NCBI GenBank assembly: GCA_002591725.1
Contig: NJAL01000003.1
Span: 186,001-250,000, forward strand
Direction of reading: 5' to 3'
DNA: 64,000 nucleotides
Source: Candidatus Didemnitutus mandela
GTDB lineage: Bacteria; Verrucomicrobiota; Verrucomicrobiia; Opitutales; Opitutaceae
Part shown: positions 1 to 10,451 of the stretch, one piece after another
Layout: each line of letters starts with the position of its first letter
Position numbering within the stretch: position 1 is the stretch's first letter
Notes under the pieces: generated by a model
The model's input: only the letters and a program-made list of their open reading frames with translations
Told to the model about the DNA's origin: nothing
Databases searched by the model: none
Program-made: the position numbers and the translations under genes

Positions 1-1225
1 CGTTTGTCAGAGATTTACCATCCGTCGGTTAGTAAACCGGGTGATGAAGTCTCCGGCGATCGAAACTGATAAAATCGTGACGATCCATTAAACACTTCCA
101 AAAACGGTAGGTGTTTTTGTTTAGTTTCCTCGCCGGGGAGTAAAGATTATGAACCTAACTATGATAATATCCCCCCTAGATAGGAAGACTTCACTAAAAT
201 CTTTTTTAAAACCTGTCTTTATCTTAAATATATTATCATTTGGGCAAACTTGAGGACACTGTTGACTATCAACGGACTAAATAATGATATTGGCTGACAT
301 ACTTTCTTAGCACCGGTTTTTGTTGTCGCATGGGTTCGTTCCGGGGTTGCCGTGGGGGCATGCAGTTCTTTTTCTTGGGGCGGGTAAAGAAGGCGGATTT
401 TCTGCAATCGCTGGGATTCGCAAACAGAGCGATTCTGGTGTATACCGTGGCTTGTTGTATTTTTATATGGCGATTTCTTTGCCTGGTTGATAGATGGTGT
501 TAAATAGTATGGTTTTGGGAAGGTTGTCGGTTATCTTGGCGCAAATGTCTGCTGGGCTGTTGGGTTTTTTAGGAAATCGGTCGCAATTCCGACGCCGGTG
601 TCCGGTGACCTCCGTGGTTTTTAACACGACAGGAACAGGCTTGGTTATGCTGTTTCCCGTCTATGGATTGGAGTACCACCGTGGAGTCCGTTAAGTACGA
701 AGTCTGCTGGTGAGGTGCAGCAAATTTTTCTGATAGTGCAGGAAAATCACAAGATTGCCGTGCGGGACGAGGCGCTGAATACAAACGAGGTAGTAGTCGG
801 GGTTGATAGCAGCTTAGCCGTGAAGGGGAATGGTGGCTGGTATTTCCCGGAGGGGTTGGAGATTTTGGTGATGTCAGCTCGTTTGAACGAGATCTCCACT
901 TTCCCATTTCTAACAACAGGTATTTCTGACTTAAGTTCGAGAGTGCTCGGGAAGGAAATTGGTTTGTGCCGCCAAGTTGGCCACGCCACTGTCGCTGTGC
1001 CGAAAATGAAGGCAGTTTTAATGGGAGAAGTCGTAGCAGTTTAGTTTAAACGGCGGCGTCTCTAAAAACAATCTTTGCGCTTGTTTCCAACGCTTTTCTC
1101 GAGAATCCGCGTGAATATTTCGAAATCGGTCATGACTTTTCTGTTTTCCTTGGAGTCGGATGGAAGATTAACTAGTATCGTTAGCGGCAGGACTTAGACT
1201 CAGCGAGCGACGCTAGCTGTCTGAG
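1..1225. other. Gene-poor eroded sequence
   Basis: No protein family was recognised here. The longest open frame on the + strand (715-1044, 109 residues) has no motif I can name and is shadowed by open frames on the other strand, so I do not call it a gene. There are A/T-rich patches near 150-240. The stretch looks like non-coding sequence left by gene erosion, directly upstream of the inositol monophosphatase remnant. Confidence 0.5.
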
Positions 1226-1229
1226 GTCG

Positions 1230-1800
1230 TTATTATTGCTGGAGGTGCGGGCGAGATCGTTATATGTTACTTTGACACTTTGACACACTTATTCCGGCGA
1301 CCACCAAAACGAGCCGCATTGATACTTTACCGAGGCAGACAAGGAGTCTGAAGCCTTTAATCGTGGCCGAGCTGCTCAATAAATTTCCAGATTGCCATAT
1401 TGTGGGCGAGGAAGTTTTCGGCCAAGGTACGCCTGCAGCGAAGGCGCTTTACTAATGGCTCGTGGATCCGATCGATCGCACCGCTAATTTTGTCGCAAAG
1501 CTGCCGTATTCCTGTGTGAGTACCTGGCTCACGAAGCCCGATCGCGACACTGCTTGGCACCGTTTACGATCCCACGCTCAGGGAAGTGTTCAGTGCGATC
1601 AAGGGAGTTGGCACCTAGTAGGTCCGGGCAACGCGAGCGGCTCTTGTTTGCTGACATCTTCCCGCCCGGCGGTCGAAGTGATTTTTACGGGCAAAGAAGC
1701 TGACGAAATAATTCTGGCTGGCGCACATTGGGATGCAGTCGAAGCTGGCATTGGTTAGGATTACGGTAGCGGTTGGAGAGTCGTTAGCGAGTGTCGACAT
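1230..1800 (+). pseudogene. Inositol monophosphatase family remnant (suhB-like)
   Basis: The fragments lie in the order of an inositol monophosphatase but in different frames. Near 1243 is AGEIVICYFDT, like the N-terminal helix. Around 1330-1400 is EADKESEA followed by IVAELLNKFPDCHIVGEEVFG, the family's ADxxSE and GEE metal-site region. Near 1462-1515 is DPIDRTANFVAKLPYSCVS, equivalent to the DPLDGTxNF metal-binding motif with G changed to R. A shifted frame then gives LLGTVYDPTLREVFSAIKG, and near 1720 AHWDAVEAG resembles the C-terminal HpWDvaAG block. Stops and frameshifts separate the blocks, so no functional enzyme is expected. The original enzyme would have hydrolysed inositol phosphates or related sugar phosphates. 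Confidence 0.75.
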
Positions 1801-2950
1801 AGTGGGAACTATTGGCGTTGAGCGGGAAGGCGGAACTGGATTTCAACGAGCTAAGGCTGCCTCCCTCGGCAACGATGAGTTGCAAAGCGGCAAGATAAGA
1901 TTGTTCCAAGTCGGATGTTCTGTTGCTTGGTATTCGAAGGAGTGGTTTTGGACCAGCTTGGCGTAGAGCCCGCCGCCCCTGTGGCGTAGCTGATGTCTTT
2001 AAAAAATATTGACCAAATCTTGGCTGATCGACTTTAATAGTCTTATATGGTATACTGAGTTCGATGCTGGGTGGCGGGGAAAGCAAGGCCAGACAGGCTA
2101 AGGTAGTGGGAAGACTAGAAAACATTTGGCGCAAGGGGGAGTGCTTAAAAAGTGAACAATACGAGTTCCGGAGCACCAGGCGCATCCGAGAAACTTGCGA
2201 TTGTGTTGGCACATGAGACATGCTCTTTTCGTCTAAACTTAGTCATGGCTAAGGCGATTGGGCTGACGTTGGCGGAGGGAAAAGCGGTAAAGAATGTTGT
2301 CGGATCGTCGCTGATCTCGCTGGATTTTGTGGCAGCGGGGCGGCTATGTATGCTGGCTTTGCCGAAGGTAGCGGCACCGGAAAGCCGTGGCTGTGGTGGT
2401 GGATGGAGCTTTTCGGTCATGAGCTACAGACCGATTTTGTGCTGTTCGCGTGTGGCTGATACGTGGCCTATATGAACGTGTAAGAAATGTATGGCGCGCC
2501 GAGGACGGAGTTGGTCGGGCTGGGCTGGGGCATGCTGTATGCCTTCAACTAGACGGCGGTGTACCCGGAGAAAATAATTGTGTTGTATTGCTCCTCCCGT
2601 ACTAAATCTAATGATTCGGCCTCAGGCTAAATCATTAGATTTGGCATGAGTGCTTCGATAGCTATGTAATAACGGTGGAGCAGGCTATGTCGGCGAAGTT
2701 TAACTCGCTCGACCCCTGGTGGAAACGATGGCGCGCGCTAAGATTCCCATTATTATTGATGCTTGCGGTACGGTTGACGAAACGGTGTCACTGGCCGCGA
2801 ACTCGCGGAGCGAAATAAAAATGACCATGAAATCCGGAGTCAGATATCACCCGCCACCCGATCCGCCTGTCGAATCGATAGGATCACATGTAGGAAACAC
2901 ACGGGAGAAACTAAAAGTTTTTGAAAGGTACACGGGGTACTTATTACTCA
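1801..2950. other. Eroded intergenic region
   Basis: This stretch contains short open frames on both strands (for example 2152-2475 + and 2719-3171 +) with no motif I can assign. The second overlaps the 3' end of accA on the opposite strand. One clear structure, a 13-bp inverted repeat at 2604-2642, is listed separately. It is likely the remains of one or two genes between the inositol monophosphatase remnant and accA. Confidence 0.5.
2604..2642. repeat. Perfect 13-bp inverted repeat (hairpin)
   Basis: The left arm AAATCTAATGATT (2604-2616) and right arm AATCATTAGATTT (2630-2642) are exact reverse complements around a 13-base loop (2617-2629). There is no T-run on either side, so a simple intrinsic terminator is not indicated. 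The function is unknown. It lies about 310 bp beyond the 3' end of accA. Confidence 0.8.
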
Positions 2951-3925
2951 TTACTTTGCGCTGGCTTCCAGAAATTTACCGAGGGCACGATAACGCTCGT
3001 AGCGCGTACCGAGCAGTTCGTCAGTCGATAGTTCTGTCAGTTCGTCGAGATGGCGACGAAAAGCTTTTTTTAAGGCCTCGGCGGCAGCAACTGGATCGTT
3101 GTGGGCGCCACCGAGCGGCTCGGGAATCACTTCGTCGACTACACCGAAGTCGGCTAGGCTGGAGGCGTTGAACTTCAGGGCCTCGGCCGCTTTGGGCGCG
3201 TTGGCGCGACTGCGCCAGAGGATGGTGGAGCAGGCTTCCGGGGTGATAACAGAATAGTAGGCATTTTCAAAAATGAGCACGCGGTTGGCGACGCCGATTC
3301 CGAGCGCGCCACCGGAGCCACCTTCACCAACGACCACGGCGATCGAGGGCACGCTGAGCATGGCCATTTCGCGGAGATTAACGGCGATAGCTTCGGAGAT
3401 GTGGCGGGCCTCGGACTCGACGCCGGGATAGGCGCCGGGCGTGTCGATGAAGCTGAGGATTGGTAGATTAAACTTTTCGGCGAGCTTCATTAGCCGGAGC
3501 GCCTTGCGGTAACCCTCGGGTTGTGGCATGCCGAAGTTGCGGAGGATGTTTTCCTTCGTGTTGCGGCCTTTTTGCTGTGCGATGATAATGACAGCGCGGC
3601 CGTCGAAAAAGGCGGTGCCGCCGATTAGGGCCTGGTCGTCCTTGAATTGGCGGTCTCCGTGGAGCTCCTGAAAATCGGTACAAAGCGCAGATACGTAATC
3701 GAGCGCATACGGGCGCTTCGGATGGCGGGCGACGAGAACGCGTTGCCAGGGTGTTAGGTTCGAATAGATTTCGCGCTCGGCCTTCGCTAGTTTCTGCTCG
3801 ATGGCTGCGAGCTCGGTGGACATTTCGATATTGTTTTCGAGCGATTGCTGGTGCCACAATTCGAGCTGTTTCCCGAGTTCGCGGAGCGGTTTTTCGAACT
3901 CGAGAATATAAGCGTGTTGCTGCAT
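2951..3925 (-). CDS. accA: Acetyl-CoA carboxylase carboxyltransferase subunit alpha
   Basis: This gene encodes the alpha subunit of the carboxyltransferase half of acetyl-CoA carboxylase. With AccD it moves the carboxyl group from biotin to acetyl-CoA, giving malonyl-CoA for fatty acid synthesis in the cytoplasm. The 324-residue product is full length for the family (E. coli about 319). The N-terminal helical region (about 1-60) is followed by the crotonase-fold domain, with PYALDYVSALCTDFQELHGDR near 70-90, GRNTKENILRNFGMPQPEGYRKA near 120-143, and the active-site glycine-rich segment VVGEGGSGGALGIGVANRV near 200-218. The ATG start at 3925 gives the expected N-terminus. It is an isolated intact gene between eroded regions, which argues for continuing selection. 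accD is not in the window. Confidence 0.97.
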   Translation of the reverse strand: MQQHAYILEFEKPLRELGKQLELWHQQSLENNIEMSTELAAIEQKLAKAEREIYSNLTPWQRVLVARHPKRPYALDYVSALCTDFQELHGDRQFKDDQALIGGTAFFDGRAVIIIAQQKGRNTKENILRNFGMPQPEGYRKALRLMKLAEKFNLPILSFIDTPGAYPGVESEARHISEAIAVNLREMAMLSVPSIAVVVGEGGSGGALGIGVANRVLIFENAYYSVITPEACSTILWRSRANAPKAAEALKFNASSLADFGVVDEVIPEPLGGAHNDPVAAAEALKKAFRRHLDELTELSTDELLGTRYERYRALGKFLEASAK

Positions 3926-5454
3926 AGCGGCAGAAATAGGAAATTTTTAATAATAAACTATTGTGGGGCTCTCTGTCAACGGGTTTTCGGTTGATCGGTC
4001 GGAGAAGAGCGAATGGGAGCCGTTGCTGCTGGAATTTTGAGGGTAAAATTTCTGGATTCGCCGATTAAAACGCTTCTTGGATCGTTAGGTACGTTGGGGT
4101 CGGACGAGAGAAAATGAATTGTTACAATGGTGTAAGAGATGTTTGGTGAGCGTGGTTCAATTCGCTAGTAGCCGGAGGAAGTACTGCGTCATCCACCCAA
4201 CCTCCCTTGCTTTTCCCATGAAAGCCTTGCCATCAATCTTATGGCGAGTCGCTTACCGATGCCGAACCCGGATTCGACATTTCCTTATTGCTGGATAATG
4301 AAGATAAGTGAACCGGAAAACCCCAGTTGGCTGGATGCATCAAAACGGAAGATCATAGTGAATTGTGGAAACTTTCTATATTCCAAATTAGATATGAAGT
4401 TAATGGGCATGGGGGTTTGGACATAGGGTTTCAACTTTGTTTCCCCTTTTCGTGGCCGCTTGCGGAATTGGCTGTTACCAGGACTGCAAGGCGGTATCCC
4501 GCTAGCTTACACTGTCGAAGCCAAAAGTGCCGTTTAAGGAGGTTCTGTTTTCGGCCTCTCTGCTGACAGCGTTCAGGAAGACGAACGAAATGATCATACG
4601 AAACACAAGGTTGCTTGCGATTCCGTCGTCGCGATGCTCCGACGATCCCTCTGTGTGTGCGCGAAAGTTTAGTGCCGAAAAGTCTGCAGTTCAAGCGAGC
4701 AAGGGCACACTGCAGCATCCACGAAACCGATGTTTTTCGTGCTTGTCGATCAGTACATGATTTTGAAGTCGCCGGGAGTTTTGATGTTTTCACGGGCGTT
4801 TCTGTGCTGGGCACGAATTGTGAGGATGGAAGAATTGCGATGCGAACAGGTGCCTCGCTCGTTGCTGAACGGAACGAATTATTTTGTAGGCGAGACATGT
4901 CCCAAAGCTACGACGAAGCGCGGGGAAAGGTCTGTTTCAGGGGCAGCAGCAGTTCCGTGATCTGTTTCCGTCCCTGACGGTTTGCGCGGAAGTGGCAGAG
5001 CAAGGCAAAGTGAGAGACCTGATTGCTGAGCTTCTGGATTTTTTTGCTGGTTTTAAAAGCCTTGGATTCTCGATTGGGTGCCAAAGTGCTTGGCCTTGTT
5101 GCCCTTCTTGTTGCCTTTTTCTTTCTATGCGGATGCGGAAAAGGGATTGTATTGGTGAAAGAGACCCTGTGGTTGAAGCCGATACGCCTGCTCGGCTGCA
5201 TCGAGTGTTTCGTCGAAACAGTGGAGACTGAAATTGATGTCGGCGAGACGGTGTGCCAAGCGGCGAAGGTGTTTGGTGCGAGGACGCTGGCAAACTTAGC
5301 GAGGGCGGAGCCGGTATTGTCCATTGCGTAGTCGAAAGTGGCGTTGTCGATTAGATTTTAGATTTCGCTGGCTGTCGCGGGAAAGGGAACGTGGCAGACG
5401 GTGGAAAAAAAAGAAAGAAACCGACATGTCGGGCCGACCGAAAAACAAGGGAAA
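3926..5454. other. Eroded region, no family identified
   Basis: About 1.5 kb without an intact gene. Overlapping open frames on both strands (4431-4898 -, 4615-4977 +, 4908-5324 -, 5023-5331 +) suggest former coding sequence. I examined the stretch 4560-5330 in all minus-strand frames without finding a recognisable family. A minus-strand gene or genes upstream of the YceI remnant would be the simplest history, but this is inference. Confidence 0.45.
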
Positions 5455-5870
5455 CTAGCTGACTTCGATATTGGTGGTCAGCGCGACCTCATTGCCGAGT
5501 ATCGAGGGGGGCGGCCATGTTGAAGTCGAATTTCTTTGTCGTGATGGTGCTTCTCCTGTCGGAAAGAAATTTGCCGGGGATCTATATCTAGGCTAAAGCC
5601 GAGCAGCTGGGCTTTGGCGATGATTTTATTATTTAAATAATTGATTTTGATATATTTAAAAATAAAAAAATATCTTTCTCTAGGATGTGATCTTGAAACT
5701 GGCGCTCGGGAACTTGGCAGCGTCGACGGTGGCCTGGCTGTGGCTGTTTTCGAGGTTATCGCGATCGATGGCGGTCTTGCCGTTTAAGTTTTTTGGTGCT
5801 GCTCTCGAACTTCGAGAGCATGTGGCGGATTTTACATTCTACCCACAAGCGGGTGGTTGGATAACATAAC
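5455..5870 (-). pseudogene. YceI-family protein remnant
   Basis: YceI proteins are small periplasmic lipocalin-like proteins that bind isoprenoid chains. Reading down the minus strand from about 5840 gives KIRHMLSKFESSTKKL, the family's N-terminal block. A shifted frame then gives NGKTAIDRDNLENSHSQATVDAA, the conserved second block. This runs directly into KFPSARFKITS, where intact proteins have about 20 more residues, so an internal deletion is likely. After a gap and another frame change, the C-terminal strand GNEVALTTNIEVS ends at a TAG at 5455-5457. The order of blocks is right, but frames and spacing are not compatible with a functional protein. Confidence 0.72.
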
Positions 5871-5997
5871 CTTAGGCTACTGCTTTGGCATCGAGCCTCA
5901 AGGTGAGGAAAACGGTAAAAACGAGTTTTCCCATAAGGTGATGAAAGACAGAATTTATAAATTTATTGTTTATGTAGCTAAATTTAAGGACGCGGAT

Positions 5998-7010
5998 TCA
6001 GAGGATTAACATGGCATCCCTGTAGCTGAAGAAGCGATATTCCTGGGCAATGGCTTTTGCATAGATTTCCTTTAACCAGCTGGTCCCGCTTATCGAGCCG
6101 TGGCTGAAGAAGGCGGAGGCGAGGTACAGCAAAGTCGAGCGAGGTTGATGAAAATTGATTACCAGGGTATCCACGCTGCGAAAGAGACTCGGAGGGTGAG
6201 ATGAATATTGAACTATCCTACTTTCTCCAACAAAGTTGGCGGCAAACGGGGCGGGCTTGTGTGGAGAGAGAAAGTCCTCGACCGTACGGATAAGTCGGTT
6301 CCGATCGCGACGCGATCGGCTCTTTGCGGAAAGATTTGTTAACAACGCGTACTGGGTACGTAACGGAGATTTCATAGGTTTCGCTGTAGGTCTCGTGTCG
6401 GTTGACGTAGCCGGTGGTGATATGGATGGAAAGTTATAAGTGTTGAGGCCGATGTGTAGAGTCAGGCTGGCGAAAGCCACCCCTGCGGTATCAAGCGGGA
6501 CAGGGGTGAAATGTAGCGCGGCGGCGGCGACTTGGTGAGCGCGTTCGGCGTAGACGGTTTGATAGCGTTCGCGGTCGAGCTCCTAGGCTGCGGTGTCGTG
6601 CTGGCGAATATAGGGCGGCAGCGTGATCGCGCCAATACGATTGGCGATAGCAAAAATCTTATCGGCAGGCTGCTTGGTGGTGAAAGCGATCCGGGCGCTG
6701 CCGTTGGCCGTCTTTTCACGGACTGTACCAATAAACTCGCCGGGGTTGGGGAAAGGAAAGTGAAACTAGGTTCTAGTCTTTTTCCGAATCGGAGCAGAAA
6801 CAACCTTCCACCCACTGTGGCGGATGGAAGTAGTAGCAGACATTTTAACTCGTTTTCCGGTAAGATGTTGTGCGGTGATGTGGGTGGAAATTACCGCAGC
6901 GTTTTTACGGGAAAAGATGTTGCTGGTGCCGAAACACTCGGCACAGGTCGGCAAAGGTGCGATGTTATAGCTGGCGGGGTGACTCGGTGCACGGAAAACA
7001 GGTACGAATC
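5998..7010 (-). pseudogene. queA: S-adenosylmethionine:tRNA ribosyltransferase-isomerase remnant
   Basis: QueA adds the epoxycyclopentanediol precursor to preQ1 in tRNA during queuosine synthesis. Near 6960-6890 the minus strand reads HRTFADLCRVFRHQQHLF, the N-terminal block. Around 6600-6490 it reads RYQTVYAERAHQVAAAALHFTP, matching the RYQTVYA..GAVAAPTAGLHFT motif but with the PTAG part lost. From 6480 follow AFASLTLHIGLNTY, then NFHQPRSTLLYLASAF, and finally YRFFSYRDAMLIL, the canonical C-terminus. Several frameshifts and stops interrupt the frame. Its loss implies no QueA-dependent queuosine synthesis unless another copy exists. Confidence 0.88.
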
Positions 7011-7411
7011 GTTGCGCTGATCGGCAGGTTTTTGCAATTAAGCTCTCAGGAATCTAGCAATCTAAGAGGTATATCTTTATGCAATGTAAACGAAGAGTGT
7101 CAACCATTGTGCAGTTGGGACGATTGTTGCGCGAAATCAATATCTCTTGACTTATCATAAAATTGAAAGCTAAAAAATTGAAGAATAGAGATAGAATGTT
7201 ACATATGACTTTTTCTTCCCTCTGGAGTTTGTGAATGTTCTGGCCACTTCCCTCATTGTGGTTCTTGCTTTTATTGCTTCGAGCATATCGCGGCTTTCGA
7301 AAACGCTTGTCGTTTCTGTTTCTGGCGGACTAGCAAGCAAGGTACTGTGCCTCGTTTGCCCTTCGCGCATGAATCCGGCGTGTTGCTGACAATCGGTGAG
7401 TTTTAGGGATT
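7011..7411. other. A/T-rich intergenic region upstream of the ilv remnant
   Basis: About 400 bp with no recognisable coding sequence on the + strand. It lies immediately upstream of the ilvD remnant and presumably once held the operon's promoter and leader. I see no leader peptide rich in Leu, Ile or Val codons and no clear attenuator hairpin. The 3' part (7320-7411) may hold further eroded ilvD coding sequence, since the N-terminal half of that gene is missing. Confidence 0.4.
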
Positions 7412-8101
7412 TGTGCGAAGATGCCCACGACCGCCACGCTCAAGCCGGACGGCCTCTACACCGCGGTCGAGGTGGACAGGGCGGGCGAAATTTCTCTGTT
7501 GCTGCCGCTGGCCCTCTTGGAGGGCGGGTTATTTGACTACGTTCGGTCTACTTGCTCGGAAATGGCATGTTTTATGGAGCCAAGACAACCGGGCAACAAG
7601 CGACTCGGCTCGACGAGCGAGCCGCTCAAGCCGACCAGCAGTCTTGTCATCCTTAAAGCCAACCTTACCCAGGGAGGTGACGTGTTCAAGACCGCAGACT
7701 CGAATCTAAAAGCATTACTGGCTTGGCCTAAGTATCATTATTGCGAGGAGGACGGAATTGCCGCCGTTTACTGCGAAAAAATCAAAGCTGGCGATGTCGT
7801 TACCATCTATTATAAAGACCCGAAGGGCAGGGTCGGGCATTCGCGAGATCCTCGGAGTTACGGCTGCGTTGGCGGCGGGGGCATGACCTCGCTGAGGCCC
7901 TTCGCATTGTTTGGCCAATGGCCGCTTCTCCAATGCTACCCGCGCGTCTTTCCCGTTGGCCACGTTGCGTTCGAGGCGTTCATCGGTAGTATGATGGCTT
8001 TTGTCGAGAAAAACGATCCGATCATGATCGGCGTGGAAGCCCGCAAAATCGAAGTCCAAAATCCCTCCCCAAAGCCTTCGTCTCAGGCCTACCAGCGCTG
8101 A
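7412..8101 (+). pseudogene. ilvD: Dihydroxy-acid dehydratase remnant
   Basis: IlvD is an Fe-S enzyme that dehydrates 2,3-dihydroxy acids in valine, isoleucine and leucine synthesis. One frame stays open for 226 codons from 7421 and carries family blocks: LKPDGLYTAVEVDRAG near residue 7 (typically ADLKPGGRYVAVDVDRAGG), then VFKTADSNLKA, CEEDGIAAVYCEKIKAGDVVTIYYKDPKG near 110-140, GGGMTSLRPFALFGQWP, and GHVAFEAFIGSMMAFVEKNDPIMIGVEARKIEV near the C-terminus. The Fe-S and active-site N-terminal half is absent, TDGRFSG has become LFGQWPL, and blocks between are compressed. A full enzyme has about 560 residues. The TGA at 8099-8101 is followed after two bases by the ilvB start, so the old operon spacing is preserved. 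Confidence 0.88.
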
Positions 8102-8103
8102 GT

Positions 8104-9800
8104 TATGGCCAAATATGTCAATGCTGTACCTTCCGGATGCTACGACGTTGTGGCCAGCTAAGTTTCAATCAAACTTGTTTCTCCGTGCAAATAGCCGGTG
8201 CTAAAATCATTTTGGAATGCCATTGCCATATCCGCGAAGGCTTGGATGAGATCCTCGTTATACGAAGCAACGCTATTTTGTCTACTTACGATGCCATGAC
8301 AAAATATTCAAATATTACTAGTGCTCGTTTGGCCAAAAACATGCCCGATGGCTACGCTCGAGCCAGCGGTAAGATTGGTGTCGCCGTTACGACGTCTGGT
8401 CTGAGGGGGGACCAACACGGTCGCCGGCATTGCTACGCCCATGATGGAGTCCTTGCCCATCGGTATGCATACCGGCTAAACCGAGTCGAAGTCGATCAGA
8501 ACGGATCGCCTTTTAAAGAACGACTTTACCAATGTTACATTGCCCAGTCACGAAGCGCAATTACTTCACCACTAAGCCCGGCTATCTCTCCTGAATCTCT
8601 GCGCACACCTTTCGAGAAATAAAAACTGCGTGCTTTGACTTCATAAACGGTGCAAAACACTCGGCGATTCTCGCTGGCTAGGGCATCCTCAAGTCCGGAT
8701 CAACCGAATAGGTTTATGCTGCTCGCCAAGACTTTGCGGATTCCAATCGCTGGGACGCTGCTTGGCATCGGTGCTGCGCTTGCCTTGTGGCAATAAACCT
8801 TGGCATGATGGGAATGCACGGTTAGAAAATTAGTAGGGAGACAACCAAGCAGTCCAGCAGGCCGACCTACTTATTGTGCTTGTACTTAGGATGCGTTTTG
8901 ATGGCCGCGTTACGGACAACTTCAAAACCTACGCCCTCAATACGAAAAAATCTACATTGAGATCGATCCTACGATTTGAGTAAGAACGTGCATATTGCCC
9001 TCATCGGCGGCCTCAGCGACTCAGCGAAGTGCTTGGCAAATTGCTACCAGATGTAAAAGTGTCCAACTATTCCAATGGTGGAGCAAGACAGCCAAGATAA
9101 AGGGCGACTCTGCTGTGGGCGAGATAAAGAGCTTTTCTAACAATGGGCATCTTTACGCTGAGGATGCGGTCAACGATATCTGCCGCGCCACGCAAGATCG
9201 GGAGACAATAGCCGTTACTGACGTCGGCCAGCACCAGATTTGGGAGGTCCAGCATTTCCGTTATAGCAAGCCGCATTCGCTCATTACCAGCGGTAGCCTG
9301 GGCACGATAGACTTTGCGTTCCTCGCTGCCATCGGCCCGAAACTTATCTGCCAGGGGAAAGGGCGTGTGGGGCGTTATCGGCGCGGACGGTTTCATAGAT
9401 GACCTCGTGTGAATTGGCCACGGCCGAACAGAAAGAAGTCAAAGTTAACGTTGCTATCATCAATAGCGCCTTTTTCTGCATGGTGCTCCAGTGGCAGGAG
9501 CTTTTTTACGACAAGCGCTATTCTGCCACGCCGATGAACAAGTCTGGGCTTCGTCAAAACTCGCCAAAAGCCTATCGGCTAACCGGCTTGTGTTGCGACA
9601 AATACCGCCGGCGTAAACGGCACTGTGAAGAAAACGCTTGCGGACAAGAAGCCATGATCGTCGACTTTTTGATCGAAAAGGAAGGCACCGTTCGTTTCTC
9701 CGATAGTGCTGGCTGGGGCGAGTCTCGACAAAATGATCCGTCGCCCGAAACAGGATTTTGTCACCGAAACAGGTGCCGGCAAAGAGTGGAATATGCCCGC
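8104..9800 (+). pseudogene. ilvB: Acetolactate synthase large subunit remnant
   Basis: This was the thiamine-diphosphate enzyme condensing pyruvate into acetolactate. Blocks run in family order across three frames: GAKIILECHCHIREGLDEI near 8195, AILSTYDAMTKY near 8270, DGYARASGKIGVAVTTSG near 8350, GILKSGSTE and LGMMGMHG near 8680-8820, MRFDGRVTDNFKTYALNTKK near 8890, LSEVLGKLLPDVKVSN near 9010, HLYAEDAVNDICRATQ near 9150, FRYSKPHSLITSGSLGT near 9255, then MVLQWQELFYDKRYSATPMN near 9480 and AGASLDKMIRRP near 9710. Stops and frameshifts occur throughout. The length is close to the original, so decay is mainly by small indels rather than large deletions. Confidence 0.92.
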
Positions 9801-10414
9801 TGCTAATTCCCTTCCTTCCATAGCTAAACGTACTTTCATTGCTTACGTCGAGGATGAGTTCTGCATGCTTAATCGCGTTGCGTCGCTCTTTCGCCGCTGC
9901 AATTTCAACATCGAGTCGCTCATAGCGGGCGGAAACCGAGCAGACGGGTATTCTTCGTCTTACGGACGTCGTCGACGCTCTAACGAAAGCGGCGTTTGTC
10001 TCGTCAAGGCCAATCTCTATAAGTTCGTCAACGTCTTTCGGGTGGATGGCCTTACGAACAAGCCTGCGTTGGCCTGCGAGTTCGACATCGTGAAAGTAAA
10101 AGTCATGCGGAAGAGACACTCGTAAGTATTGAGGTATTGCAGTTTGCAGTTCGTTAACGCGTCCCGTGCCTGCGTGGCCGACGTTGATGAAGCCTTGTTA
10201 GCGATCGAAGCCACCGGCACGTTGGAAAAGACCGTAAAGCTCGAGCTCGTCTTCCGTTCCTGCGGTACCCTCGAGATGGTGTGCACAAGTACTGTTGCAA
10301 TGGCGTGCGCGGTCACAGCGAAGTTTTCTCGACCTCGCCGCTCGTGCGTGTGGGAACGACGACGGTCAGGGAAAACGCGCTGGTTCGTCGGGGACTTGCG
10401 AAGTCTGTTTAGCT
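9793..10414 (+). pseudogene. ilvN: Acetolactate synthase small (regulatory) subunit remnant
   Basis: The ACT-domain subunit gives valine feedback control to acetolactate synthase. The ATG at 9793 starts MPAANSLPSIAKRTFIAYVEDE, then FCMLNRVASLFRRCNFNIESLIAGG, the hallmark N-terminal ACT domain. It continues with VKANLYKFVNVFRVDGLTNKPA near residues 75-95. A frameshift near 10110 moves the rest into another frame: EALLAIEATGTLEKTV and GTLEMVCTSTVAMA (near 10180-10310), matching the C-terminal ACT domain. Another shift leads to a stop near 10414. The gene overlaps the end of the ilvB remnant. Confidence 0.9.
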
Positions 10415-10451
10415 TATTTTCCAACCACAACCTCCAAGAATCTTTCACTTA

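Noticed and set aside
2152-2475. Resemblance of a + strand frame to TsaB (threonylcarbamoyladenosine synthesis)
   Set aside because: Only a loose match (MAKAIGLTLAEGKAV) without the nucleotide-binding or N-terminal motifs, so not enough to call a remnant.
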